This document shows positions 20,718 through 28,733 of a stretch of DNA of 64,000 nt, one piece after another. The stretch comes from Nocardioides pinisoli (GTDB lineage: Bacteria > Actinomycetota > Actinomycetes > Propionibacteriales > Nocardioidaceae). The notes under the pieces were generated by a model. The model saw only the letters and a list, made by a program, of their open reading frames with translations. It was not told where the DNA came from and made no database searches. The translations under genes and the position numbers were made by a program. Position 1 is the stretch's first letter; every line of letters starts with the position of its first letter. The stretch is taken from assembly GCF_024199985.1 (NCBI RefSeq), contig NZ_JANARS010000004.1, positions 372,001-436,000 on the forward strand. Reading direction: 5' to 3'.

Positions 20718-20731
20718 GGGTCCAAGGACCC
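20718..20731. promoter_or_regulatory. Inverted repeat, candidate DevR/DosR-type box
   Basis: GGGTCCAAGGACCC (20718-20731) is a 6-2-6 inverted repeat between the divergent universal stress and FMN-binding genes. It resembles the GGGACT-TT/AA-AGTCCC core of DosR (DevR) sites in spacing and G/C polarity. The gene pair is typical of dormancy regulons. It lies 35 bases before the start of the plus-strand gene. The assignment is an inference. Confidence 0.5.
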
Positions 20732-20766
20732 TGCCGACCCCGGCCATGCCGCCGTACGGTCGCTGC

Positions 20767-21204
20767 ATGGACGAGCCGATCACCCGCCTCGGCACCGAGG
20801 AGTGCTGGGAGTTCCTGCGGCGCCACGAGTTCGGCCGGCTGGCCCACCACCTCGCCGACGAGGTGCACATCGCGCCCGTCAACTACGCCGTCGACCACGA
20901 CCCCGCCACGGGCCGGCGATCGCTGCTGTTCCGGACCGCCGAGGGGTCCAAGCTCCTCGGCGTCGTGATGAACCCCGACGTCGCCTTCGAGGTCGACGAG
21001 ATCGTTGGCGAGCACGCCACCAGCATCGTGATGCGCGGCCGGGCCCGCCGCCTCGAGGAGGACGAGGAGCACCGCGCCGAGAACGTCCCGCTCCGCCCCT
21101 GGGTGGCCACCGAGAAGTGGAACGTCGTCGAGGTCGACGTGACCGAGATCAGCGGGCGCCGGTTCGAGCTGTCCCGTCCGTGGCGGCACATGACACCGGA
21201 CTGA
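20767..21204 (+). CDS. Pyridoxamine 5'-phosphate oxidase family protein (FMN-binding split barrel)
   Basis: 145 residues. The ATG at 20767 follows TACGGT (20755-20760) by 6 bases. Family features are CWEFLRRHEFGRLAHH at the N-terminus, HIAPVNYAV, SLLFRTAEGSKLL and SIVMRGRARRL, the split-barrel segments that bind FMN or F420. Small members paired with universal stress proteins are common in the DosR-type response. The reductant and substrate are not known. A 6-bp hairpin (21203-21218) overlaps its stop codon. Confidence 0.9.
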   Translation: MDEPITRLGTEECWEFLRRHEFGRLAHHLADEVHIAPVNYAVDHDPATGRRSLLFRTAEGSKLLGVVMNPDVAFEVDEIVGEHATSIVMRGRARRLEEDEEHRAENVPLRPWVATEKWNVVEVDVTEISGRRFELSRPWRHMTPD

Positions 21205-21218
21205 GCCCGACGGGGCTC
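21203..21218 (+). terminator. Short hairpin at the end of the FMN-binding gene
   Basis: GAGCCC (21203-21208) and GGGCTC (21213-21218) form a perfect 6-bp stem with a 4-base loop directly at the stop codon. No U-tract follows. It is a likely weak terminator. Confidence 0.45.
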
Positions 21219-21351
21219 GGACCAGCGCACCGTCCGCCTCCCAGGCCTTCCACCGCTTCGCGTGTGCCGTGCCACCGTCACTGATGACCGAGCCGCCGCC
21301 AGCGACAAGATCACCGTCCTGCGTTCCAGCGTCACCGCCGCGAAATGACGA

Positions 21352-21382
21352 AACGCCCGTCCCTCCCTGGGGAACGAGCGTT
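21352..21382. terminator. Hairpin 3' of the small membrane protein gene
   Basis: AACGCCCGTCCC (21352-21363) pairs with GGGAACGAGCGTT (21370-21382) with one mismatch and one bulge. It lies about 25 bases beyond the minus-strand stop at 21408 and between convergent genes, where a bidirectional terminator is expected. Confidence 0.6.
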
Positions 21383-21407
21383 CCGTCCTGGTGGAGCTAC
21401 TGCGTGA

Positions 21408-21812
21408 TCACCTGTTCCGACTGCGGATCAGGGCCATCGCTCCGAGGCCGACGACGGTCACGTACGCGAGGCCGATCGTTGCCGACGCCAGGAACGCTGC
21501 CGGCACGAACCCACCGTCCATCCCAGCCGCATCCACTGCCGCCCAGACCAGGACGATGACGCCCGCTGCGAACATCACCCTCTGGGTCGTGCTGAGCCGC
21601 GAGTCGACGACCTGCTGTCGACCCGCCGATCGGAACACCCCGGCAGACGCCAGGACGAGCCCGACCATGCCGAGCATGAAGCCCGCGTAGACCAGGGCCG
21701 ACCCGATCGTGCCGTCCCCGTTGAGCTGCGACAGCACGACCGCTGCCGCCACGAGGACGATCACCCCGACCACCCAGCGCTCACGGGTGGTCCAGTCGGA
21801 CCAGTCCCTCAC
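21408..21812 (-). CDS. Small four-helix membrane protein, possible partner or immunity protein
   Basis: 134 residues from the GTG at 21812, which overlaps the stop of the Cys-rich peptide gene (GTGA). Four hydrophobic helices are evident: WVVGVIVLVAAAVVLS, ALVYAGFMLGMVGLVLA, VMFAAGVIVLVWAAVDA and LAYVTVVGLGAMALI. There is no known domain. Tight coupling to the peptide gene suggests that the membrane protein protects against, exports or anchors the peptide (inference). Confidence 0.72.
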   Translation of the reverse strand: MRDWSDWTTRERWVVGVIVLVAAAVVLSQLNGDGTIGSALVYAGFMLGMVGLVLASAGVFRSAGRQQVVDSRLSTTQRVMFAAGVIVLVWAAVDAAGMDGGFVPAAFLASATIGLAYVTVVGLGAMALIRSRNR

Positions 21813-22132
21813 ACGCACTGCGCGTTCCCGACGTAGGGGAACCACGTCACCCGCAGCCGCCTGCCGCTCGAGCAGATGCCACGGTTGCCGAGGTACACGA
21901 ACGCCACCGCCGAGACGACCGCCGCGACCGCGCAGATGGCGGGACCACCGAGGCAGATGGCTGCAGCCAGCGCCGCCGCACCGCCCGCGAGGATCGCCCG
22001 CTGGTCGGTCGTGTTGAAGTAGATGCAGTTCTGCAGGAACCCGCACCCGCCGAAGCTGATCTCGTCCGCGCCCACCTTGCCGGCCTTGGGCTCACCGAAG
22101 CGCTTGTCCCACGCCTTGTCCCCTGTCGTCAC
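21809..22132 (-). CDS. Cys-rich hydrophobic small protein, bacteriocin-like
   Basis: 107 residues from the GTG at 22132, chosen because it overlaps the stop of a 13-codon frame that has a strong ribosome site. An in-frame start at 22237 has no ribosome site and gives an unnatural N-terminus. The protein has a charged N-terminal ~28 residues, a Gly-Gly followed by CGFLQNC, then a strongly hydrophobic Ala/Gly-rich hairpin (about 43-84) and a tail RGICSSGRRLRV ending in AQCV. Five or more Cys could form disulfides. I do not recognise the family. The pattern leader, GG, Cys-rich hydrophobic core resembles a small antimicrobial or secreted peptide (inference). Confidence 0.62.
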   Translation of the reverse strand: MTTGDKAWDKRFGEPKAGKVGADEISFGGCGFLQNCIYFNTTDQRAILAGGAAALAAAICLGGPAICAVAAVVSAVAFVYLGNRGICSSGRRLRVTWFPYVGNAQCV

Positions 22133-22170
22133 GGGTGGTTCGACGGTCTCGGCCGGACGATGTGCTTCAT
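22129..22170 (-). CDS. 13-codon upstream mini-ORF coupled to the small protein gene
   Basis: ATG at 22170, preceded by CGGGAGGA at 8-9 bases, the best ribosome site in this stretch. It encodes MKHIVRPRPSNHP and stops at 22129. Its TGA overlaps the GTG start of the 107-residue protein (GTGA), so ribosomes would be delivered to that start. It could be a leader peptide or the true N-terminus before a frameshift. Confidence 0.45.
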   Translation of the reverse strand: MKHIVRPRPSNHP

Positions 22171-22377
22171 GTGCGGGGTCCTCCCGTTGTGAACCAGCTC
22201 CAGCCGGTCCTGACTGGAACGGTGTTCCCATTTCCACGGGATGTCAACGAAACGGTAAGCAAGGGCATGGTCCCACCGATAGGAGCTGTCGGCGGTATAG
22301 TCCATGATCGTGGGACACCAGCGCATCTCGGCCGCGGATCTCTCCGCCGGTGAGCCCGGACGCGGAGGAACCGAAGG

Positions 22378-23550
22378 TCAGAGCTCTGACTGGACCCCCG
22401 CAAGGAGCTGACGTGCCATCACGATGCGCTGGACCTGGTTGGTGCCCTCGTAGATCTGGGTGATCTTGGCGTCGCGCATCATCCGCTCGACCGGGTAGTC
22501 GCGGGTGAAGCCGTAGCCGCCGAGGACCTGCACGGCGTTGACGGTGACCTCCATCGCGACGTCGGAGGCGAAGCACTTGGCCGCGGCGCCGAAGAAGGTG
22601 AGGTCGTCGTCGCCGCGCTCGGAGCGGCCGGCGGCGGCGTAGGTCATCTGCCGGGCCGCCTCGACCTTCATGCCCATGTCGGCGAGCATGAACTGCAGCC
22701 CCTGGAAGTCGGCGATCGACTTGCCGAACTGCTGGCGCTCCTTGGCGTAGTCGAGGGCGTAGTCGAGCGCTCCCTGCGCGACACCCACCGCCTGTGCGGC
22801 GATCGTGACGCGGGTGTGGTCGAGGGTCTTCATCGCGGTGGTGAAGCCCGACCCCTCCTCGCCGATCATCCGTGAGGCGGGGATGCGGACCTTGTCGAGG
22901 TAGACCTCGCGGGTGGGGCTGCCCTTGATGCCGAGCTTCTTCTCCGGGGCCCCGAACGACACGCCCTCGTCGGACTTCTCGACCACGAAGGCCGAGATGC
23001 CGCCACGGGTCTTCTTCTCCGGGTCGGTGACGGCCATGACGGTGTAGAACTCCGACTCGCCGGCGTTGGTGATCCAGCGCTTGACGCCGTCGAGCACCCA
23101 CCCGTCGCCGTCGCGCACCGCGCGGGTCTTCATGCCGCCCGCGTCGGAGCCGGCGTCGGGCTCGGAGAGGCAGTAGGAGAAGCCGCCCTCGCCGCGCGCG
23201 AGCGCTCCGAGGTAGTGCTTCTTGAGCTCCTCGGAGCCCGCGATCTGCACCGGCAGCGAGCCCAGCTTGTTGACCGCCGGGATGAGCGAGGACGACACGC
23301 AGGCCCGCGCCACCTCCTCGATCACCAGGACGGTGGCGAGCGCGTCGGCGCCGGCGCCGCCGTACTCCTCCGGCACGTGCGGGGCGTGGAAGTCGGAGGC
23401 GAGCAGCGCCTCGGCGGCCTCGTGCGGGTAGCGCGCCTCCTCGTCGACGGCTGCGGCGTGGGGCGCGATCTTGGCGTCGGCCAGCGCGCGGACGGCCTCG
23501 CGGATGGCCTGGTGCTCCTCGGAGAGGGCGTAGAGGGGGAACTCGCTCAT
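22378..23550 (-). CDS. Acyl-CoA dehydrogenase
   Basis: 390 residues, full family length. The N-terminal helical domain (SEEHQAIREAVRALAD) is followed by FAD-contacting motifs (YCLSEPDAGSDAGGMKTRA, KRWITNAGESEFYTV) and the C-terminal domain with QVLGGYGFTRDYPVERMMRDAK. IYEGTNQVQRIVMAR holds the Glu typical of short/branched-chain enzymes. It oxidises acyl-CoA to enoyl-CoA, passing electrons to ETF. It is closest in pattern to mycobacterial FadE25-type enzymes. The gene is monocistronic as far as can be seen. Confidence 0.94.
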   Translation of the reverse strand: MSEFPLYALSEEHQAIREAVRALADAKIAPHAAAVDEEARYPHEAAEALLASDFHAPHVPEEYGGAGADALATVLVIEEVARACVSSSLIPAVNKLGSLPVQIAGSEELKKHYLGALARGEGGFSYCLSEPDAGSDAGGMKTRAVRDGDGWVLDGVKRWITNAGESEFYTVMAVTDPEKKTRGGISAFVVEKSDEGVSFGAPEKKLGIKGSPTREVYLDKVRIPASRMIGEEGSGFTTAMKTLDHTRVTIAAQAVGVAQGALDYALDYAKERQQFGKSIADFQGLQFMLADMGMKVEAARQMTYAAAGRSERGDDDLTFFGAAAKCFASDVAMEVTVNAVQVLGGYGFTRDYPVERMMRDAKITQIYEGTNQVQRIVMARQLLAGVQSEL

Positions 23551-23626
23551 GGACGAGATTCTAGGACGTCCATGCTTTGCACAGCAGGTGTCGCGCGTGT
23601 GGCGATGGCCACCCCGCCGGGCCCCG

Positions 23627-24016
23627 TCAGGCGCCCAGGCGCTCCCCCGCGTCGGCAGCCTCGGCCGCCTCGGCGTCCCGCAGCGCGGCCTGCACGTCGA
23701 GGCCGCGGACCGCGGTGATGAGCTCCCCGAAGGCGGCGGCGGGCAGGGCGCCGGGCTGGGAGAAGACCAGCACGCCGTCCTTGAACGCCATGAGCGTGGG
23801 GATCGAGGTGATCTGGGCCGCGGCGGCGAGCGCCTGCTCGGCCTCGGTGTCGACCTTGCCGAAGACGATGTCGGGGTGCTGCTCGGAGGCAGCCTCGAAG
23901 ACCGGGGCGAACTGGCGGCACGGGCCGCACCAGGAGGCCCAGAAGTCGACGATGACCATCTCGTTGACGGCGATCGTGGACTGGAAGTCGGTGGCGGTCA
24001 GGGCGGTCGTGCTCAT
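23627..24016 (-). CDS. trx: Thioredoxin
   Basis: 129 residues from the ATG at 24016, with GAGGAG upstream. It is a single thioredoxin fold with the active site WCGPC (Cys30, Cys33) and the cis-Pro in ITSIPTLMAFKDG. An Ala/Glu-rich C-terminal extension of about 15 residues is present. It reduces protein disulfides in the cytoplasm. It is divergent from a CoA-binding protein, with a perfect palindrome in the 128-base gap that may connect it to sulfane-sulfur or copper stress. Confidence 0.95.
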   Translation of the reverse strand: MSTTALTATDFQSTIAVNEMVIVDFWASWCGPCRQFAPVFEAASEQHPDIVFGKVDTEAEQALAAAAQITSIPTLMAFKDGVLVFSQPGALPAAAFGELITAVRGLDVQAALRDAEAAEAADAGERLGA

Positions 24017-24089
24017 GGTGCTCCTCTGCTGGGTGGGACCTGCGGTTCGGGCGGGGCGACCGACGGCCGCCTCACCCAGTGCAGCGCTC

Positions 24090-24105
24090 ATACCCCATGG
24101 GGTAT
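24090..24105. promoter_or_regulatory. Perfect palindrome, candidate CsoR/CstR-family operator
   Basis: ATACCCCATGGGGTAT (24090-24105) is a perfect 16-bp inverted repeat between the divergent thioredoxin (start 24016) and CoA-binding (start 24145) genes. The A/T-flanked C-tract and G-tract match the type of site bound by CsoR and the persulfide sensor CstR. Thioredoxin as a target favours CstR-like sulfur sensing. No CsoR/CstR gene is in the window. Confidence 0.65.
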
Positions 24106-24144
24106 TCCCCACGTCATGCTGGCGCGCCTGCCTACGGTGGAGGC

Positions 24145-24600
24145 ATGACCACCTCGAAGACCGGCCCCGTGAGCAGCGACTGGCAGGACCCGGCGACCGT
24201 CGACCGCATGCTCGACGAGGCGCAGACCTGGGCCGTGGTCGGCCTGTCGGGCGACCCCGGCCGTACGGCGTACTCGATCGCCGCGCTGCTGCAGGAGCGC
24301 GGCAAGCGGATCGTCCCCGTGCACCCGGTCTTCGCCGACCCGGCTGCACCCGCGGTGCTCGGCGAGCAGGGCTACGCCACGCTCGCCGACGTGCCGGTGC
24401 CGATCGACGTGGTCGACGTCTTCCGCCGCTCGGAGGCGGCCGGGGAGTTCGCCGACCAGGCGGTCGCGGTCGGCGCGGGAGGCGTGTGGTTCCAGCTCGG
24501 GGTCGTCGACGAGGACGCCTTCGCCCGGACGACGGCGGCGGGCGTGCCGATGGTGATGGACACCTGTCCGGCGATCGAGTGGCGCAAGCGCGGCCGCTAG
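24145..24600 (+). CDS. CoA-binding domain protein (YccU-like)
   Basis: 151 residues from the ATG at 24145, which has GGAGG at the required distance and TACGGT 6 bases upstream. It is a Rossmann-type CoA-binding domain, with TWAVVGLSGDPGRTAYSIAALLQ near residue 30 and IVPVHPVFADP, then VGAGGVWFQLGVVDEDAF and MDTCPAIEWRK at the C-terminus. These small proteins are widespread and of uncertain role. The 3' end overlaps the convergent phosphotransferase gene by 4 bases. Confidence 0.9.
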   Translation: MTTSKTGPVSSDWQDPATVDRMLDEAQTWAVVGLSGDPGRTAYSIAALLQERGKRIVPVHPVFADPAAPAVLGEQGYATLADVPVPIDVVDVFRRSEAAGEFADQAVAVGAGGVWFQLGVVDEDAFARTTAAGVPMVMDTCPAIEWRKRGR

Positions 24601-25481
24601 CTGTGACCGGTGTCCACGCCCAGCGCGGCGAGACGCCGCCGTGCGTCGTCGAGCCCTCCCTGGTTGTCGGCGCGCTCGACCCCGCCGGTGAGGTCCTCGG
24701 TCGCCAGGCGCCCGGCGAAGTAGACGCCCTGGACGGCCTCGCGGAGCCGGCGGAAGGCGTCGAGGTGGCTGAGCTCCGCGTCGCCGAGCGGACCGCGCGC
24801 CCGGTAGGTGTCCAGGAAGGCCGACGCGTGCTCGCGCCCGCCGAGGTACATCACCGCTGAGGCGACGTCGTAGAGCACCGGGCCGCGGCGGGCGCCGGCC
24901 CAGTCGATCAGGCCGGTCACGCCGGTCGCGTCGTCGTGGACGAACGCCTCGGGCGTCGGGTCGGTGTGCAGCACCGACCACGTGAGGACGAGCGGATCGG
25001 TCTCGGCGCGCACGGCCTCGACGACGTCGACGAGCCACGGGTGGTCCGCGACGCCGGGAGCGTCGGGCGAGAGCCAGTCGACCGCGAAGTCCGAGGTGTC
25101 CGGGCCCGGGGCGGGTCCACCGGCCGCGTGGACGCCCGCGAGCACGCTCGCCATCCACACCTGCTCCTCGTCCGACTCGCCGTCGAGCTCGCGCCCCGGC
25201 ACGTGCTCGAGGAGCGCGAGCGCGGCACCGGGCGCGACGAGGTGCCCGTCACGGGTGGGCACCGGCCGGCCGGTCACGAAACCCGCCTCGGCGAGGGCGG
25301 TGGCGACCTCGCTGCCCGCCAGGAGGGCGTCGACACCGGCCGGCGCGACGTGCTTGGCGACGTAGGTCCTGCCCCGGTGCTCGACGAGCCAGGTCTCGGA
25401 GTTCATGCCGCCGCCCAGCGGACGCACCCGCGCCGCCGCCAGCTCCCAGTGCTCGGCCAGCAGCTCGCTCGGGTCCCTCAT
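24597..25481 (-). CDS. Phosphotransferase family protein (APH-like)
   Basis: 294 residues from the ATG at 25481, which overlaps the upstream stop (ATGA). Motifs of the aminoglycoside/choline kinase-like fold are RPLGGGMNSETWLVEH, YVAKHVAP (ATP-binding Lys), SVLHTDPTPEAFVHDD (catalytic loop; HTD-x4-A-F replaces the usual HGDLHPGN, so catalysis may differ) and TGLIDWAGARRGPVLYD (metal-binding Asp). The target is unknown. Co-translation with an oxidoreductase suggests a small-molecule metabolic role rather than antibiotic resistance. Confidence 0.85.
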   Translation of the reverse strand: MRDPSELLAEHWELAAARVRPLGGGMNSETWLVEHRGRTYVAKHVAPAGVDALLAGSEVATALAEAGFVTGRPVPTRDGHLVAPGAALALLEHVPGRELDGESDEEQVWMASVLAGVHAAGGPAPGPDTSDFAVDWLSPDAPGVADHPWLVDVVEAVRAETDPLVLTWSVLHTDPTPEAFVHDDATGVTGLIDWAGARRGPVLYDVASAVMYLGGREHASAFLDTYRARGPLGDAELSHLDAFRRLREAVQGVYFAGRLATEDLTGGVERADNQGGLDDARRRLAALGVDTGHS

Positions 25482-26479
25482 CCGTCGAGGTCGACCGTCG
25501 CCTCGGCCATCGTGATGCCGAGCTGCCCGAGGGCCTCCTCGAGCACCCACATCACGTCGAGGGTGTCCTGCAGCGGCATCAACGGGCTCTCGGTGAGGCC
25601 CGCGGCCAGGCAGCGCTGCACCTCCTCGGCCTGGTGGACGTAGCCACGCCCGGTGGGCAGCCGCTCCACGTCGTCGGGCTCGGCCCCGTTGCGTCGTACG
25701 ACGAGCGCGCTGGGGTGGTAGAACGGCGGGACGAGCTCGATGGATCCTTCGGTGCCGACGACGATCGCCCGGCCGGGCGTCTGGCTGGCGAGCGTGCAGA
25801 TGAGCGACGCAGCCCGGCCGTCGTCGTAGGAGAGCTGGATGGCGGCCGACCGGTCGGCGCCGTTGGGGTAGGTCGTGCCGGTCGTGGTGACCCGGTCCGG
25901 GCGGCCGAGGAGGTGCTGGGCCAACGACACCGGGTAGACGCCGAGGTCGAGGACGGAGCCGCCGCCGAGCGCGAGGTCGAAGAGCCTGCTGGTGGGGTCG
26001 AAGTCGCGCTGGGCCCCGAAGTCGGCCTGCACCAGCAGCACCTCCCCCACCTCGCCGGCGGCCACGAGGTCGCGGACGTGGGCCACGGCGGGCTGGAAGC
26101 GGGTCCACATCGCCTCCATGCAGAACACCTCGGCGGCACGGGCGGCGGCGACCACCGCCTCCGCGCCGGCCAGGGTGGCGGTGAAGGCCTTCTCCACCAG
26201 CAGCGGGACGCCGGCCTCGATCGCGGCCAGCGCGAGGTCGTGGTGCTGCGGGTGCGGGGTCGCGAGATAGACGACGTCGACGTCGCCGCGGCGACCGGCC
26301 TCGACGAGGTCGCGGTAGGTGCCCGCCCCGGGAGCACCGAAACGCTCCGCGAACGCCGCGGCCGAGGACGGCGCGCGGCTGCCGACGAAGGCGAGCTCGG
26401 CGTCCTCCACGAGCGCGAGGTCGGAGGCGAAGGCGGCGGCCATCCCACCGGTGGCGGCGATTCCCCAGCGTGTCGTCAT
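25478..26479 (-). CDS. Gfo/Idh/MocA family oxidoreductase
   Basis: 333 residues from the ATG at 26479, coupled to the lhgO stop by ATGA. The N-terminal Rossmann domain begins RWGIAATGGMAAAFASDL (variant G-x-G-x2-A dinucleotide motif). VVYLATPHPQHHDLALAAIEAG and the conserved LLVEKAFT (EKP-like, with Ala in place of Pro) follow. The C-terminal domain includes GGGSVLDLGVYPVS. It probably acts as an NAD(P)-dependent dehydrogenase of a sugar or trans-dihydrodiol. The substrate is not predictable. Confidence 0.9.
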   Translation of the reverse strand: MTTRWGIAATGGMAAAFASDLALVEDAELAFVGSRAPSSAAAFAERFGAPGAGTYRDLVEAGRRGDVDVVYLATPHPQHHDLALAAIEAGVPLLVEKAFTATLAGAEAVVAAARAAEVFCMEAMWTRFQPAVAHVRDLVAAGEVGEVLLVQADFGAQRDFDPTSRLFDLALGGGSVLDLGVYPVSLAQHLLGRPDRVTTTGTTYPNGADRSAAIQLSYDDGRAASLICTLASQTPGRAIVVGTEGSIELVPPFYHPSALVVRRNGAEPDDVERLPTGRGYVHQAEEVQRCLAAGLTESPLMPLQDTLDVMWVLEEALGQLGITMAEATVDLDG

Positions 26480-27675
26480 GGGAGGACCATAGACACCACG
26501 TGCTCCGCGATCGCGAGGCTCGAGGTCGCGCCGGGTGACGGCGCGTTGCGCACGCAGGTGACGCCGTCGTCCCGGGTGATGCGGAAGTCGTCGACGAGGC
26601 TGCCGTCGCGGTCGACCGCCTGGGCACGCACGCCGCTGCCCGCGCGGGTCACGTCGGCGACGCCGATGTCGGGGACGTAGCGCGAGGCCGACCGCATGAA
26701 GGCCCGTTTCGACGCCGAGCCGACGACCTCGTCGACGCCCGTGCGCCAGTGCTCCCGCGCCAGTCGCCAGAACCCCGGCCACGCCAGCACGTCACGCAGG
26801 TCGGCGGCCGACACGTCGCGACGCCGGTAGCCCTCGCGCCGCGTGGCGAGCACCGCGTTGGGTCCGACCTCGAGCGAGCCGTCGACCCGCCGGGTGAAGT
26901 GGACGCCGAGGAAGGGGTAGCGCGGGTCGGGCACCGGGTAGACCATGCCGCGCACCAGGTCCTGCTTCGCGGCCGTGACGCCGAGGTACTCCCCCCGGAA
27001 CGGCAGGATCGCCGGGCTGCGCTCACCGTCGACGAGGGCGGAGACGCGGTCGGCCTGCAGCCCCGCCGCGACCACCACGTGGTCGAAGCGCAGCGGCGTG
27101 GCGTCGCCGTCGACCTGCACGAGGACCGTGTCGCCCTCCCGCCGGATGCCGATCACGCGAGCCCCGAGGCGTACGCCTCCTCCCGCCGCGAGGACCTCAC
27201 CGGCGAGCGCGTCCGTGATCGCGGGGTAGTCGGTGATGGCGGTCTCCGGGGAGTGGAGCGCGGCCAGCCCGCGCGCGTGCGGCTCGACGTCCGTGATCTC
27301 CCCGGCAGCGAGCCGGCGCAGGCCCGGCACGCCGTTGGCGCGGGCGGTCTCCTCGAGGGCGTCGAAGCGGCCCATCTCGTCGGCGTCCACCGCGACGACG
27401 AGCTTGCCGCAGGCGTCGTAGGCGATCGCGTGCTCGGCACAGAAGTCGCGGAGCAGCCCGCGGCCCCGCGCGCACAGCTCGGCCTTGAGGCTGCCCGGCT
27501 TGTAGTAGATGCCGGCGTGCACGACGCCGGAGTTGTGCCCGGTCTGGTGGGCGGCGAGCCGGCCCTCCTTCTCGAGCACCACGACCTCGGTGCCCGGGCG
27601 CCGACGGACGACTTCGCGCGCGATCGCGACGCCGAGGATGCCTCCACCCACGACGCCCACCCGCTGCTCCCCCAC
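26476..27675 (-). CDS. lhgO: L-2-hydroxyglutarate oxidase (FAD-dependent)
   Basis: 399 residues from the GTG at 27675. An in-frame TTG at 27735 gives 20 extra residues but no ribosome site. The FAD motif RVGVVGGGILGVAIAREV is at the very N-terminus. Further LhgO motifs are KEGRLAAHQTGHNSGVVHAGIYY (split here by one residue from the family version), EYLGVT and VGPNAVLA. It oxidises L-2-hydroxyglutarate to 2-oxoglutarate. It heads the three-gene set with an oxidoreductase and a kinase-like protein, all joined by 4-base overlaps. It is divergent from arfB. Confidence 0.88.
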   Translation of the reverse strand: MGEQRVGVVGGGILGVAIAREVVRRRPGTEVVVLEKEGRLAAHQTGHNSGVVHAGIYYKPGSLKAELCARGRGLLRDFCAEHAIAYDACGKLVVAVDADEMGRFDALEETARANGVPGLRRLAAGEITDVEPHARGLAALHSPETAITDYPAITDALAGEVLAAGGGVRLGARVIGIRREGDTVLVQVDGDATPLRFDHVVVAAGLQADRVSALVDGERSPAILPFRGEYLGVTAAKQDLVRGMVYPVPDPRYPFLGVHFTRRVDGSLEVGPNAVLATRREGYRRRDVSAADLRDVLAWPGFWRLAREHWRTGVDEVVGSASKRAFMRSASRYVPDIGVADVTRAGSGVRAQAVDRDGSLVDDFRITRDDGVTCVRNAPSPGATSSLAIAEHVVSMVLP

Positions 27676-27742
27676 GGGCCAGACGGTGGCCCCTCGGACG
27701 GTCGCCGTCAAGCGACGGCGCCATTCATCCCACAATGGGGGG

Positions 27743-28173
27743 ATGCGCGACCTCCACGTCCCTGCCGGCCCGGGCCTGCCCGAGGGCCTCGTCGTGCCCG
27801 CGGCCGAGCTCGTGGAGCGCTTCTCGAAGTCGCCCGGACCGGGCGGTCAGTCGGTCAACACGACCGACTCGCGCGTCGAGCTGGAGTACGACGTCGCGTC
27901 CTCGACGGCGCTCACCGACACGCAGCGACGGCGCGCGCTGCGGCGCTGGCCGGGCGGCACGGTGACCATCGCGGCGTCCGAGCACCGGTCCCAGCACCGC
28001 AACCGCGTCGCGGCACGCGAGCGACTCGCCGACCTGCTTCGCGAGGCGCTGGCACCGCCGCCCCCGCCGCGCCGGCCGACGAGGCCGAGCCGCGGCGCGA
28101 AGGAGCGACGGCTGAAGGCGAAGAAGGAGCGGGGCTCGACGAAGGCGCTGCGCGGGAAGGTGCGCGACCGGGA

Positions 28174-28177
<4 letters not shown>
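27743..28177 (+). CDS. arfB: Peptidyl-tRNA hydrolase ArfB (ribosome rescue)
   Basis: 144 residues from the ATG at 27743, with GGGGGG upstream. The RF-1-like domain carries the catalytic GGQ at residues 34-36 ([18 protein letters not shown]). The C-terminus is Arg/Lys-rich ([18 protein letters not shown]), as needed for insertion into the empty mRNA channel. It hydrolyses peptidyl-tRNA on stalled ribosomes. The stop overlaps the end of convergent purE by 4 bases. Confidence 0.95.
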
Positions 28178-28710
<533 letters not shown>

Positions 28711-28733
28711 GTCGTGGCTCCCATCCGCCGTGC

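Noticed and set aside
22242..22247. TTGACA (minus strand) as the -35 of a strong promoter for the small peptide operon
   Set aside because: The matching -10 region at 17-base spacing is CACCGT, which is far from TATAAT.
23627..24349. A longer thioredoxin reading from 24349
   Set aside because: The first 111 residues are Arg/Pro-rich and cross the palindrome; the ATG at 24016 has a good ribosome site.
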